Source of the DNA: JBAJNN01 sp036881905
GTDB lineage: Bacteria; Pseudomonadota; Alphaproteobacteria; Rhizobiales; Im1
Length of the DNA stretch: 64,000 bases
NCBI GenBank assembly: GCA_036881905.1
Contig: JBAJNN010000009.1
Location: 3,768 to 67,767, forward strand
Reading direction: 5' to 3'
Shown: positions 35,862-44,595 of the stretch, piece after piece
Layout of the letters: each line of letters begins with the position of its first letter
Position numbering within the stretch: the stretch's first letter is position 1
Translations under genes and position numbers: made by a program
Notes under the pieces: generated by a model
Database searches by the model: none
What the model saw: only the letters and a program-made list of their open reading frames with translations
Told to the model about the DNA's origin: nothing

Positions 35862-37259
35862 ATGAGCGATACCCAGTTCGACATCATCATTATCGGCGCC
35901 GGCCCCGGCGGTTATGTCGCGGCGATTCGCTCAGCCCAGCTCGGCATGAACACGGCGGTGGTGGAGGAAAAACATCTCGGCGGCATTTGCCTCAACTGGG
36001 GCTGTATTCCAACCAAGGCGCTTTTGCGCTCCGCCGAAATTTATCACTATATGCAAAATGCCGGCGATTACGGCTTGTCGGCAGACACTGTCGGCTATGA
36101 CGTCGCCGCCGTGGTGAAACGTTCGCGCACAGTCTCGGGCCGCTTGAATAAGGGGGTCGGCCATCTTCTCAAGAAAAACAAGGTCACGGTCATCGACGGG
36201 CGCGGCCGGCTCGATGGTGCGGGAAAGGTGATTGTCACGGGCCAAGACGGCGCTTCCTCCGGCTATACGGCTCCCCATGTGATCGTCGCCACCGGCGCGC
36301 GGCCGCGCCAGTTGCCGGGGTTTAAGAGCGACGGCAAGCATATCTGGACCTATTTCGAGGCCATGATACCCGAAACCATGCCAAAATCGCTTCTGGTCGT
36401 CGGCTCGGGCGCAATCGGCATTGAATTCGCCTCTTTTTATCGCAGCATGGACGTCGAAGTAACGGTGGTGGAAATCCTTGATCGGATTCTGCCTTCCGAA
36501 GATGTTGAGATCGCTTCTGTCGCCAGAAAATTGCTGGAAAAGCGTGGCGTTAAGATTATGACCGGGGCAAAGCTGGAGAAGCTCGACAAAACGTCGTCGG
36601 GCATCACGGCAACGGTCAAGGACAGTAAAGGCGTCCATAAAATCATTGCCGAGAAGGCAATTTCGGCGGTGGGGGTGGTTGGCAATATCGAGGATGTGGG
36701 ATTGGAGACGACCGATGTCAAAACCGAACGGGGTATTATTCTCACCGAGGGACCGGGGCGCACCGACCAGCCCGGCGTCTACGCCATAGGTGATGTTGCC
36801 GGTCCGCCGATGCTGGCGCACAAGGCCGAGCATGAAGGCGTGATCTGCGTGGAGGCCATTGCCGGGCTTGAGCCACACCCTCTCGACAAAACCATGATCC
36901 CGGCATGCGTGTATTGCTCCCCGCAGGTTGCCAGCGTGGGCTTGAATGAGGAACAGGCTGAAGCTCGCGGCCACAAACTACGGGTCGGACGCTTCCCCTT
37001 CATCGGCAATGGCAAGGCGATTGCGCTTGGCGAGCCGAAGGGTCTCGTCAAAACCGTGTTTGATGCCGAAACCGGACAATTGCTTGGCGCGCAGATGGTC
37101 GGCGCGGAAGTGACCGAACTGATTCAGGGCTATCTGATCGCCATGACTCTGGAAGCAAGCGAGCAGGAACTCATGCGGACGGTCTTCCCCCACCCCACCC
37201 TGTCCGAAGCGATGCATGAATCCGTGCTTGATGCTTATGGTCGAGCTATACACATATGA
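35862..37259 (+). CDS. lpdA: Dihydrolipoyl dehydrogenase (E3)
   Basis: FAD enzyme that reoxidises dihydrolipoamide. FAD site FDIIIIGAGPGGYVAAIRSA, redox disulfide in GGICLNWGCIPTKAL, NAD site VVGSGAIGIEFASFY, second FAD motif VYAIGDVAGPPMLAHKAEHE and the C-terminal catalytic HPHPTLSE-type FPHPTLSEAMHESVLDAYGR. 465 residues. ATG 35862 is chosen (MSDTQFD); the frame opens earlier at 35811 but the added residues are not family-like. Last gene of the pdh cluster. Confidence 0.97.
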   Translation: MSDTQFDIIIIGAGPGGYVAAIRSAQLGMNTAVVEEKHLGGICLNWGCIPTKALLRSAEIYHYMQNAGDYGLSADTVGYDVAAVVKRSRTVSGRLNKGVGHLLKKNKVTVIDGRGRLDGAGKVIVTGQDGASSGYTAPHVIVATGARPRQLPGFKSDGKHIWTYFEAMIPETMPKSLLVVGSGAIGIEFASFYRSMDVEVTVVEILDRILPSEDVEIASVARKLLEKRGVKIMTGAKLEKLDKTSSGITATVKDSKGVHKIIAEKAISAVGVVGNIEDVGLETTDVKTERGIILTEGPGRTDQPGVYAIGDVAGPPMLAHKAEHEGVICVEAIAGLEPHPLDKTMIPACVYCSPQVASVGLNEEQAEARGHKLRVGRFPFIGNGKAIALGEPKGLVKTVFDAETGQLLGAQMVGAEVTELIQGYLIAMTLEASEQELMRTVFPHPTLSEAMHESVLDAYGRAIHI

Positions 37260-37338
37260 TGAAAAACTGTGTTATAAGAAAACCGAGGGAGGCGATTGCG
37301 CCGGGTTGGGCCGCGAATGAACGAGAAGGAACTTGGTT

Positions 37339-37599
37339 ATGGAAGGTATTGACATTATTGGTTGGTTGATCTGGATTGTTATCGGTCTGGTGGCCGGCTA
37401 TATAGCCGACAGAATCATGGGCGTCGATAACGCTCTGGTCATGAATCTGATCGTTGGTGTCGTTGGCGCCGTTCTCGGCGGTTGGCTCGCTTCAATGTTG
37501 GGAATCACCGTCGGCTGGGGCCTTTTGGGGACGCTGGTCATTGCCATCATCGGGGCGGTGATCCTTCTTTTTATCCTGCGTCTTGTCCGATCGGGCTAG
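37339..37599 (+). CDS. GlsB/YeaQ/YmgE family small membrane protein
   Basis: 86 residues, three hydrophobic segments with the glycine-rich pattern GLVAGYIADRIMG and LIVGVVGAVLGGWLASML of the 'transglycosylase-associated' family. Function not established. ATG 37339 with AAGGAAC at suitable distance; a TTG at 37333 is less likely. Confidence 0.9.
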   Translation: MEGIDIIGWLIWIVIGLVAGYIADRIMGVDNALVMNLIVGVVGAVLGGWLASMLGITVGWGLLGTLVIAIIGAVILLFILRLVRSG

Positions 37600-37646
37600 A
37601 GCGGAGGAAAGCCCCTTGCAAGGGCTTCTCGAGACTATTTTGAGGA

Positions 37647-38636
37647 ATGGCGACACTTATCGATACTTTGGCGGCACCAAAAGGTGTTCGTCATCCCGAG
37701 AAAGCGCATAAGCCGGATCATCCGATCATACGCAAACCGCGCTGGATCCGGGTCAAGGCCCCCGGATCCGGCGCTTATCGCGAGACTCGGCGCATTATGC
37801 GCGACAACCAGCTGGTGACCGTTTGCGAAGAGGCGGCCTGTCCCAATATCGGCGAGTGCTGGTCGAAGAAGCATGCGACCTTCATGATCATGGGGGAGAT
37901 ATGCACCCGATCTTGCGCGTTTTGCAATGTGCGCACCGGAAAGCCCGATGCCCTCGATATGCACGAGCCCGAGCATGTCGCCATGGCGGCCGAAAAACTT
38001 GGGCTCAACCATGTGGTGATCACCTCGGTCGATCGCGACGATCTCCCCGATGGCGGAGCACGCCATTTTGCCGCAGCGATTGCGGCGATCCGCGCCCGCA
38101 GCCCTCGAACCACGATTGAGATATTGACGCCCGATTTTCTGCGCAAGGACGGAGCGCTTGAGAGTGTGGTCGCCGCAAGGCCGGATGTGTTCAACCACAA
38201 TCTCGAAACCGTGCCGGGTCTTTATCCCAAAATCCGGCCCGGGGCACGTTATTTTCACTCCTTGCGTCTGCTCCAGCGGGTCAAGGAGCTTGACCCTCGG
38301 ATGTTCACCAAATCCGGCATTATGGTTGGGCTTGGCGAAGAGCGTCTTGAGGTGCTCCAAGTCATGGATGACATGCGCGTGGCGGATGTCGATTTCATTA
38401 CCATCGGTCAATATCTGCAACCGACGCGCAAACATGCGCCGATCGACCGGTTCGTAACGCCGGAGGAATTCAATGGTTATGAAACTGTTGCCTATGCCAA
38501 GGGGTTTTCGATGGTTTCGGCGAGCCCGTTGACGCGCTCTTCGCACCATGCCGGCGATGATTTCAAGCGGTTGCGCGCGGCGCGCGCGGCGGCTTGCGCT
38601 CGCCAGTCGCCCTCGGCAAGCGCCGCAACGCCATGA
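37647..38636 (+). CDS. lipA: Lipoyl synthase
   Basis: Radical SAM enzyme inserting sulfur into octanoyl groups on lipoyl domains. Auxiliary cluster cysteines in CEEAACPNIGECW and the radical SAM motif CTRSCAFCNV, plus MVGLGEERLEVLQVMDD and SSHHAGDDF with the C-terminal serine ligand. 329 residues. Directly downstream of the pdh genes whose E1 beta and E2 need lipoylation. The stop overlaps the ratA start (ATGA). Confidence 0.97.
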   Translation: MATLIDTLAAPKGVRHPEKAHKPDHPIIRKPRWIRVKAPGSGAYRETRRIMRDNQLVTVCEEAACPNIGECWSKKHATFMIMGEICTRSCAFCNVRTGKPDALDMHEPEHVAMAAEKLGLNHVVITSVDRDDLPDGGARHFAAAIAAIRARSPRTTIEILTPDFLRKDGALESVVAARPDVFNHNLETVPGLYPKIRPGARYFHSLRLLQRVKELDPRMFTKSGIMVGLGEERLEVLQVMDDMRVADVDFITIGQYLQPTRKHAPIDRFVTPEEFNGYETVAYAKGFSMVSASPLTRSSHHAGDDFKRLRAARAAACARQSPSASAATP

Positions 38637-39187
38637 GCGCTCTGACCATGCGCCGCTTTCATACCACAGCGACAATGCCTTATGCCGCCGAGGCCATGTT
38701 CGCACTGGCCGGCGATATAGAACGCTACCCCTTGTTCGTTCCGCTGTGCTGGAATGCCGCGGTGTGGGGCTGTAAAACCGACGATGGCGACCGCAAGAGG
38801 CTGATGGCTTCGCTGGAGGTCGGCTATCCCCGCTTCGGTCTTTGCGAGACCTTTGTCAACTCGGTGACGCTTGACCATCGCAAGCGGCATATTCATGCGT
38901 TTTCCGATCGTGGACCGGTGAAGCACTTGGCAACCGACTGGTTTTTCCGCGATCTGACCGCGGGATGGTGTGAGATCGACTTTACCATCGTCTATAAGAT
39001 GCGCTCCGTGGCATTGCAGCTTGTCGTCGCCATGATGTTTGAGAAGGCTTTCGATAAAATCATCACAGCCTTTCGCGTCCGTGCCGATGCTGTCTACGGG
39101 GCGCGGGCGCTCGGCAATGCGGCAAGTTGCGGACTAGAGCATGATCCGATCCGGAGAAGCGAGGTCGGACCAAGATTATGCTTATAA
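38633..39187 (+). CDS. RatA/COQ10 family START-like protein
   Basis: MRRFHTTATMPYAAEAMFAL, IERYPLFVPLCWNAAV and DHRKRHIHAFSDRGPVKHL match the COQ10/RatA polyketide-cyclase-like fold, with FEKAFDKIITAFRVRADAVYG at the end. In alphaproteobacteria it sits beside lipA and is thought to help ubiquinone-dependent respiration. ATG 38633 overlaps the lipA stop. The last 17 residues are encoded by a palindromic repeat (from 39134) that has replaced or extended the original end. Confidence 0.88.
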   Translation: MSALTMRRFHTTATMPYAAEAMFALAGDIERYPLFVPLCWNAAVWGCKTDDGDRKRLMASLEVGYPRFGLCETFVNSVTLDHRKRHIHAFSDRGPVKHLATDWFFRDLTAGWCEIDFTIVYKMRSVALQLVVAMMFEKAFDKIITAFRVRADAVYGARALGNAASCGLEHDPIRRSEVGPRLCL

Positions 39188-39239
39188 GACAAAAAGCTGG
39201 AGCGTGACTGCGATTCAATTTGAACGCAATCCGCTCTAA
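39134..39239. repeat. Dispersed palindromic intergenic repeat, copy 3
   Basis: CTAGAGCATGATCCGATCC ... CAAGATTATGCTTATAAG followed by GGAGCGTGACTGCG ... CGCAATCCGCTCTA. Same two-palindrome layout as copy 1. Overlaps the 3' end of ratA and ends 6 bp before the stop of the convergent cinA-type gene. Confidence 0.8.
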
Positions 39240-39244
39240 AGCGG

Positions 39245-39751
39245 TCATGCCAGGCTTGGACGTTCGGCTTGCCGCATTATGAGTCTGAATGCCGTTTGTA
39301 CGCTTAAAAGCCGGATCTGCCGACGACTGCCGGCGCCGAATTCCATGCGGCGATGCTCGGTCTCGTCGCGGCGGCGGGCGCAGGCGAAGTGAACGAGACC
39401 CACCGGCCTGTCGGGCCTGCCGCCACCGGGGCCCGCGATCCCGGTGATGCTGACGGCAATATCGGCGTTCGAGCGTTCAAGAGCCCCCTCGGCCATGGCC
39501 CGCGCGACCTGCTCGCTGACGGCGCCATGGGTTTCAAGCGTATCGCGACCGACCCCCAGAAGATTGATTTTCGCGTCATTGGAATAGGTGACGAAGCCGC
39601 ATTCGACCACCTGCGATGCGCCCGGAATGGCAGTCAGATACGCCGCGACCAAGCCGCCGGTGCATGATTCCGCCGTAGCAAGTTTGAGACCGGCCCCGCG
39701 GCAGAAACCGATCACCTGTTCTGCTTGCTTCGCGATGTTGGGTTCGGACAT
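39245..39751 (-). CDS. pncC: CinA C-terminal domain protein, nicotinamide-nucleotide amidohydrolase
   Basis: 168 residues. LATAESCTGGLVAAYLTAIPG (catalytic Ser-Lys region), TYSNDAKINLLGV, LETHGAVSEQVARAMAEGAL and SITGIAGPGGGRPDRPVGLV are diagnostic. Deamidates nicotinamide mononucleotide in the pyridine nucleotide cycle. A stand-alone domain without the N-terminal MoaB-like part. Confidence 0.95.
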   Translation of the reverse strand: MSEPNIAKQAEQVIGFCRGAGLKLATAESCTGGLVAAYLTAIPGASQVVECGFVTYSNDAKINLLGVGRDTLETHGAVSEQVARAMAEGALERSNADIAVSITGIAGPGGGRPDRPVGLVHFACARRRDETEHRRMEFGAGSRRQIRLLSVQTAFRLIMRQAERPSLA

Positions 39752-39938
39752 GGGTTTTGCTTCTTTGGTCCGGCGTAGGGAAGTGCCTGTGCTTCACTCT
39801 TGAAGCCGACCGCTCCCGTTCCCCCGTCGATCTTCAAGCTGACGTCAACCGCTTTATCCACAAGCGCAATCCCATCAGTTAAAATTCAATCTCATGTTGA
39901 TTTTGAATGAACCTTGCAATGTTCCATGTTCTTAATCC

Positions 39939-40265
39939 TTATTGCAACAGTATCAAGCATAAAATATGGGCACCGACACCGCCGACAATGCTAACGAGAG
40001 GCATTCGCAAAGCTGTTTGCAGCGCCGCAACGACGCTTATCCCCGATAATAATGGAATGGTGCTGCCGCTCCAGTCCAGCTTGGTACCCTTAAACGCATT
40101 GAGGACCAGAATCGCCATAACAACAAAAGGCATGAGCTTCGCCGGATTCTGAACCGACGGGCTTTCAAACAGACGTTTTGGCATGATGAACGGTATCGCT
40201 CTCAATGCAAAAGTTATGATGGACATGGCTATGATGGCCAAAATAACATAAAGAGTGTTCATCAT
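39939..40265 (-). CDS. azlD: AzlD-type branched-chain amino acid export subunit
   Basis: 108 residues with four hydrophobic segments (AIIAMSIITFALRAIPFIM, LMPFVVMAILVLNAFKG and two more), matching the small AzlD subunit. The ATG overlaps the azlC stop (ATGA). AT-richer than the surrounding core genes. Confidence 0.88.
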   Translation of the reverse strand: MMNTLYVILAIIAMSIITFALRAIPFIMPKRLFESPSVQNPAKLMPFVVMAILVLNAFKGTKLDWSGSTIPLLSGISVVAALQTALRMPLVSIVGGVGAHILCLILLQ

Positions 40266-40978
40266 TTTTTATTTGCCATGTTTAAGCGGAAATATTCCAT
40301 AAAAATAGTTAGTAATATCGAAATAAAAATTGCCGATATTAATTGAACACTAGGAATAATATTTATAGATATTATATAAGAAAACAATACAATAATAAGC
40401 ATAATCGGTCTTTTATTGGCCCGGTATTGTTCAATGGCAAGGACGGTGAATAAGGCTGTAAGGCTGAATTCGAGGCCTGGAATATTGATCTGAGCCGATT
40501 TTCCTATTATTGCGCCGATGAACGCTGCGAATGTCCAATAAAAGTGATTTATCGCACAAATTTTGAAGCTGTTTTTTTCAGCATAAGAGACATCCAATCC
40601 TGTCAGAAGAGAATAATTTTCATCGGTCAGCGTATAAATACAATATAATTTGGCGCTCAATGACTTTGGAAGCAGTTTCCGAACCGAAATTCCATAGACG
40701 ATATGTCTCAGATTTACGATCAGGCAGGCCAGGGAAATTTCGGCCAGGGAGGCGTTTGCGGCAAGCAGGCCGATTGCCAAAAACTGGGCCGCGCCGGCAA
40801 ACAGCAGGAGACTCATCAGCGGCGCCAGCCACCAATCGGCCCCTTGTTGCGTGAACAGGAATCCAAACACGATCCCAAGCGGGGTGTATCCCATGAAAAC
40901 CGGCAGTGTGGCAAGCAACAGCGTCTTGATTTCGCGAATGGCGGATTGCCGGCTTTGCCTCAGACGTCGCATCTTCAT
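40262..40978 (-). CDS. azlC: AzlC family amino acid exporter subunit
   Basis: 238-residue membrane protein. LLATLPVFMGYTPLGIVFGF, LLLFAGAAQFLAIGLLA and LRHIVYGISV are hallmark AzlC blocks. Exports branched-chain amino acids with AzlD. The 3' half is very AT-rich. The start overlaps the end of the broken desaturase gene (ATGA at 40978-40975), so the three genes were one transcription unit. Confidence 0.92.
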   Translation of the reverse strand: MKMRRLRQSRQSAIREIKTLLLATLPVFMGYTPLGIVFGFLFTQQGADWWLAPLMSLLLFAGAAQFLAIGLLAANASLAEISLACLIVNLRHIVYGISVRKLLPKSLSAKLYCIYTLTDENYSLLTGLDVSYAEKNSFKICAINHFYWTFAAFIGAIIGKSAQINIPGLEFSLTALFTVLAIEQYRANKRPIMLIIVLFSYIISINIIPSVQLISAIFISILLTIFMEYFRLNMANKK

Positions 40979-42237
40979 ATGGGGTTGGCCCGTTTGCGCA
41001 GAGAGCCTTTTCCGCGTGGCGAGTCGCCGGCCTCGTGAAGGTCCATATCCGCCAATTCCAAAGGGTTTCTGGAAATTTCAGCGTGTTCGACTGTCGGCCC
41101 TTCCTGCGCCGGGGAGCGCGACAGAATGGCAAAGACATGCTCCAACATAGTGTCCAGTCCCCATAATTCACGATCGGCCAATTTAAATTTATCACCCTCG
41201 TCGATTGCCCTTTGGCGTTCGTAAATGGCGATGGGCCAAGCAAAGCCCGACATACCCAGCAAGCCGGCAAAATGATGCTAATCATGCGCCGGCATGTCGC
41301 CGATCATGACAGCGTAGCGGCCGGGAAAATGAAGAAAAAACAGGCGGAAGATATAAACCGGCCAAGAGACGCATATTGCCTTCAAACTTTTCCGGTGATT
41401 CGGAATGGGATCGCCGAAGAAACGCCCCCAGCATCGTTGCGCATGAGCGGAAATGTCTTTCGGCATTCGTTCGGAGGCAAGCCATGCGTGCTCGGTGATG
41501 AACTGCGTGACGGCGCTCATCTGGTAAAACAGGGTTAGCGGGAGCCAAATCGTCAGAACCACGACCCAAACCGGTAGTATGGCAAAACAGCCACACAATA
41601 CTCCCAGCCAAGCCGCCGCAACAATGCGCCACGGAACCGACTCTCTGGTCACAAAGTTGGATTTGATACGATTCCAAAGAAAGAAAACATGAAACCGAGG
41701 TGAGACCATAAGTTGAAGATAACGCCGAAAAAGCCGCCGTCGATCGATTCCGGGGCGAATGCCGAACCGATAAAGCAAGGCCGCATCGGGATCCTTTATG
41801 GTCGTAAATATTTTACGGGCGTGGTGAGCCTTATGATCTGAACGATACTCTTCGCCATTCTGGCAGAAGGCTATGGTTGTCGCCAAATTCAGGTAAAATT
41901 CGTTTTTCTTGGCTCCACCGCGAATAAACGTCTTATGCGAGGCGTGATGGCCAAACTGAACCTGGAAGATTCTGAAGAGCCCGGTTTGCCCGACGGCGCC
42001 GACATATCCCGCCATGATTGCCGCGGTTATGCCCAACTCTCCCCCAAGCATGGTCGCAAAGGGGATCAAGATCAGAAATCCCGCACTCAGCCAGAATCGC
42101 CATCTGGAGCTTAATCGAACGAGCGGCTTCTGCCCAGCGAGAAGCTTGCCTGTAAAACAGGTAATCAACACGTTCGCGAACGAATTTTCCGTCCTATAGC
42201 TTTCGCGGATCCTCGTGCGATATAAGCCCGTTTCCAA
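40975..42237 (-). pseudogene. Membrane fatty acid desaturase, interrupted by an in-frame TAG
   Basis: About 420 codons. Histidine boxes: HHASHK, HKAHH (in YRSDHKAHHARKIF) and a final HDxHH box, with hydrophobic helices FWLSAGFLILIPFATMLGG and VVLTIWLPLTLFY. The reading is continuous except for TAG at 41278-41280 in GDMPAHD*HHF, where the family has Trp in HDWHH. After it the same frame continues GMSGFAWPIAIYERQRA ... to 40975. A single G-to-A change (TGG to TAG) explains it. The last histidine box is lost, so the product ending at the stop should be inactive. Confidence 0.85.
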
Positions 42238-42599
42238 CCTGCCGGAGCAATAGATGGTGCCAATCTGCGCTATTGCTATTCTCCCACTATAAAAACCACC
42301 ATTATAGGCTAGCCGGTCTCTTGCGGTTTGTCAAGTCGCTTGACGCTGTTCGACGAGTTGTCCGGCGCATAAATCATGGGGGGCAAGCATTGACCGGCAA
42401 TTCCGGCTTGACCTGCAATACCGATTCGTCCATAGTGCGTCTCATGTTGGTTTGCGCGCATCTATCCTCTCGCTTCGGCTGTGGAACCGTCATTATAAGC
42501 CGCGGATTTTTAGGCGCGCTTGCGCGATTGTCTCTCATATCTCGTCAATCGAACCGATGAAGACACCATTCCAGCCCGTGCCGGAGAGAGGGTCGATCC
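42238..42599. other. Intergenic region upstream of cysS
   Basis: 362 bp between divergent genes. No supported coding frame. It should carry promoters for cysS and for the desaturase-azlCD unit, but I see no convincing boxes. Confidence 0.5.
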
Positions 42600-43925
42600 A
42601 TGACGCTGATGCTCTATAACACGCTGACGAAACGCAAGGAGCAGTTTCACCCCATCGACCCCGCCGATATACGGGTCTATGTTTGCGGGCCGACCGTCTA
42701 TGATCTTGCCCATGTCGGCAATGCCCGCCCCATTATTGTGTTCGACATGCTTATCCGTCTTTTGCACCATCTTTATGGCGCGGAACATGTCACCTATGTG
42801 CGCAATATTACCGATATTGATGACAAGATCAATGCGCGGGCCGCAAAAGAGGGCATTTCGATTCACGTCCTGACCGAATGCACGACGCACCGTTTTCACG
42901 AGGACATGGATAGGCTTTCCTGCCTGAAGCCGACGCATGAGCCGCGCGCGACCGCCTTTATCGAACCGATGAAGAAGATTGTTGAACGGCTCGTCGAACG
43001 CGGCCATGCCTATGTGGCGGAAGACCATGTCCTGTTCGATGTCGCCTCCGACCAACATTATGGCATGCTCTCGCGCCGTTCTCCCGATGAAATGAAAGCC
43101 GGCGCGCGCGTCGAGATTGCGCCCTATAAGCGCGGCCCGCTGGATTTCGTGTTATGGAAACCGTCGCGGGACGGTGAGCCGTCCTGGCCGTCGCCTTGCG
43201 CGATTGCGGTGAACGGACGTCCGGGCTGGCATTTGGAATGTTCGGCCATGGCATGGACCTATCTTGGCGAACGGTTCGACATTCATGGCGCCGGTCTCGA
43301 TCTTCAGTTTCCCCATCATGAGAATGAGCGCGCGCAATCCTGCTGCGCCTTTGGCACCGAGCGCATGGCGAATCTCTGGATGCATAATGGTCTGGTGACG
43401 GTTGGGGGTAAAAAGATGGCGAAATCCTCCGGCAATTTCGTGACGATCAGAGAGTTTTTGCAAGACTGGCCCGGCGAGGTGCTGCGCCTGACCATGCTCA
43501 AGACTCACTATCGCCAGCCTTTGGACTGGACATTGAAAGGCTTACAAGAGTCACACAGAATATTACGGAAATGGCGGGCGGTTGCGGAGCGAACCGAATC
43601 GGCTGCTTGCGTTTCCGATACAGTGATCGAGGCGTTGAGCGACGATCTCAATACGCCGAAGGCTATTTTCGCGCTGCATGCGCTTTATGACGCCGAAGAC
43701 TGTTCGGGATTGCGCGGTGGCCTACAGTTCCTCGGCTTGTCGGGTCAGTCCACGCCGATGGCGCGCGGCCTGCCGACCGATATCAATGCACTGATTGCGC
43801 AACGCGCCGCCGCGCGGGCGCGCAAGGATTTCGCTTCCGCGGACACGATCCGCGCTACCCTGGCCGAAAGGGGAATTCTTCTCAAGGACACGGCGGAGGG
43901 CACGGTATGGCAACTGGCGGAATAA
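42600..43925 (+). CDS. cysS: Cysteinyl-tRNA synthetase
   Basis: Class I synthetase, 441 residues. Zinc Cys in YVCGPTVYD, HIGH-type HVGNARPIIVFD, WHLECSAMAW and FPHHENERAQSCC (remaining zinc ligands), and KMAKSSGNF as the KMSKS loop. Ends two bases before aroK. First of a tight unit cysS-aroK-aroB-corC-like. Confidence 0.97.
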   Translation: MTLMLYNTLTKRKEQFHPIDPADIRVYVCGPTVYDLAHVGNARPIIVFDMLIRLLHHLYGAEHVTYVRNITDIDDKINARAAKEGISIHVLTECTTHRFHEDMDRLSCLKPTHEPRATAFIEPMKKIVERLVERGHAYVAEDHVLFDVASDQHYGMLSRRSPDEMKAGARVEIAPYKRGPLDFVLWKPSRDGEPSWPSPCAIAVNGRPGWHLECSAMAWTYLGERFDIHGAGLDLQFPHHENERAQSCCAFGTERMANLWMHNGLVTVGGKKMAKSSGNFVTIREFLQDWPGEVLRLTMLKTHYRQPLDWTLKGLQESHRILRKWRAVAERTESAACVSDTVIEALSDDLNTPKAIFALHALYDAEDCSGLRGGLQFLGLSGQSTPMARGLPTDINALIAQRAAARARKDFASADTIRATLAERGILLKDTAEGTVWQLAE

Positions 43926-43926
43926 A

Positions 43927-44595
43927 ATGGCGAACAACGCTTCGCATGTGACAATGTTCAACGGCGGAAAGGTTGATTCGTCGGTGACGGCTCGCCAGCA
44001 GCAAATATCGCATAGGGAAACCGTCCTTGCCTGGTTGGGAGCGCGCGCCATTGTACTGGTTGGGTTGATGGGGGCCGGTAAAACCACGACCGGGCGCTGT
44101 CTTGCGCGGCATTTCGGCCTGCCTTTCGTTGATGCCGATGCTGAAATTGAACGGGCCGCGAACAAGACTACCCTTGAGATTTTCGCCGATCATGGCGAAG
44201 CCGGTTTTCGCATCCGCGAGCGCAGGGTCATCGCCCGCTTGTTGCGGGCGGCAGGCCCACGGATTCTAGCAACCGGGGGCGGGGCTTATATCGATCCGCA
44301 AACTCGGGCGGTTATGGCGAGAAATGGCGTGTCCGTCTGGTTGCGCGCCGGGCTGCCGGTTTTAGCGCAGCGCGTGCGCTGCCAGCGCGCCGATCGGCCA
44401 TTGCTTGATGTGGCGGACCCCGAAGCGGTCATGAGGCGCCTGATCAAGGAGCGCCACCCGTTTTATGACCGAGCCGACATCGTGATCGATAGCGGTTTGG
44501 TACCCAAGGGCAAAGTCGTGCATGACATCGTGCAAGCTCTTGCCGCCAAAGCGCGTTTGGACCAACCTCGCGCAAGGGGGCTTGAAGTCTCATGA
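43927..44595 (+). CDS. aroK: Shikimate kinase
   Basis: Phosphorylates shikimate in aromatic amino acid synthesis. P-loop VGLMGAGKTTTGRCLA, shikimate-binding VDADAEIE and GEAGFRIRERR, and ATGGGAYIDPQTR. 222 residues, with about 40 extra at the N-terminus relative to E. coli AroK. ATG 43927 is preceded by GGCGGAA. Overlaps aroB by four bases (ATGA), as in most alphaproteobacteria. Confidence 0.95.
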   Translation: MANNASHVTMFNGGKVDSSVTARQQQISHRETVLAWLGARAIVLVGLMGAGKTTTGRCLARHFGLPFVDADAEIERAANKTTLEIFADHGEAGFRIRERRVIARLLRAAGPRILATGGGAYIDPQTRAVMARNGVSVWLRAGLPVLAQRVRCQRADRPLLDVADPEAVMRRLIKERHPFYDRADIVIDSGLVPKGKVVHDIVQALAAKARLDQPRARGLEVS

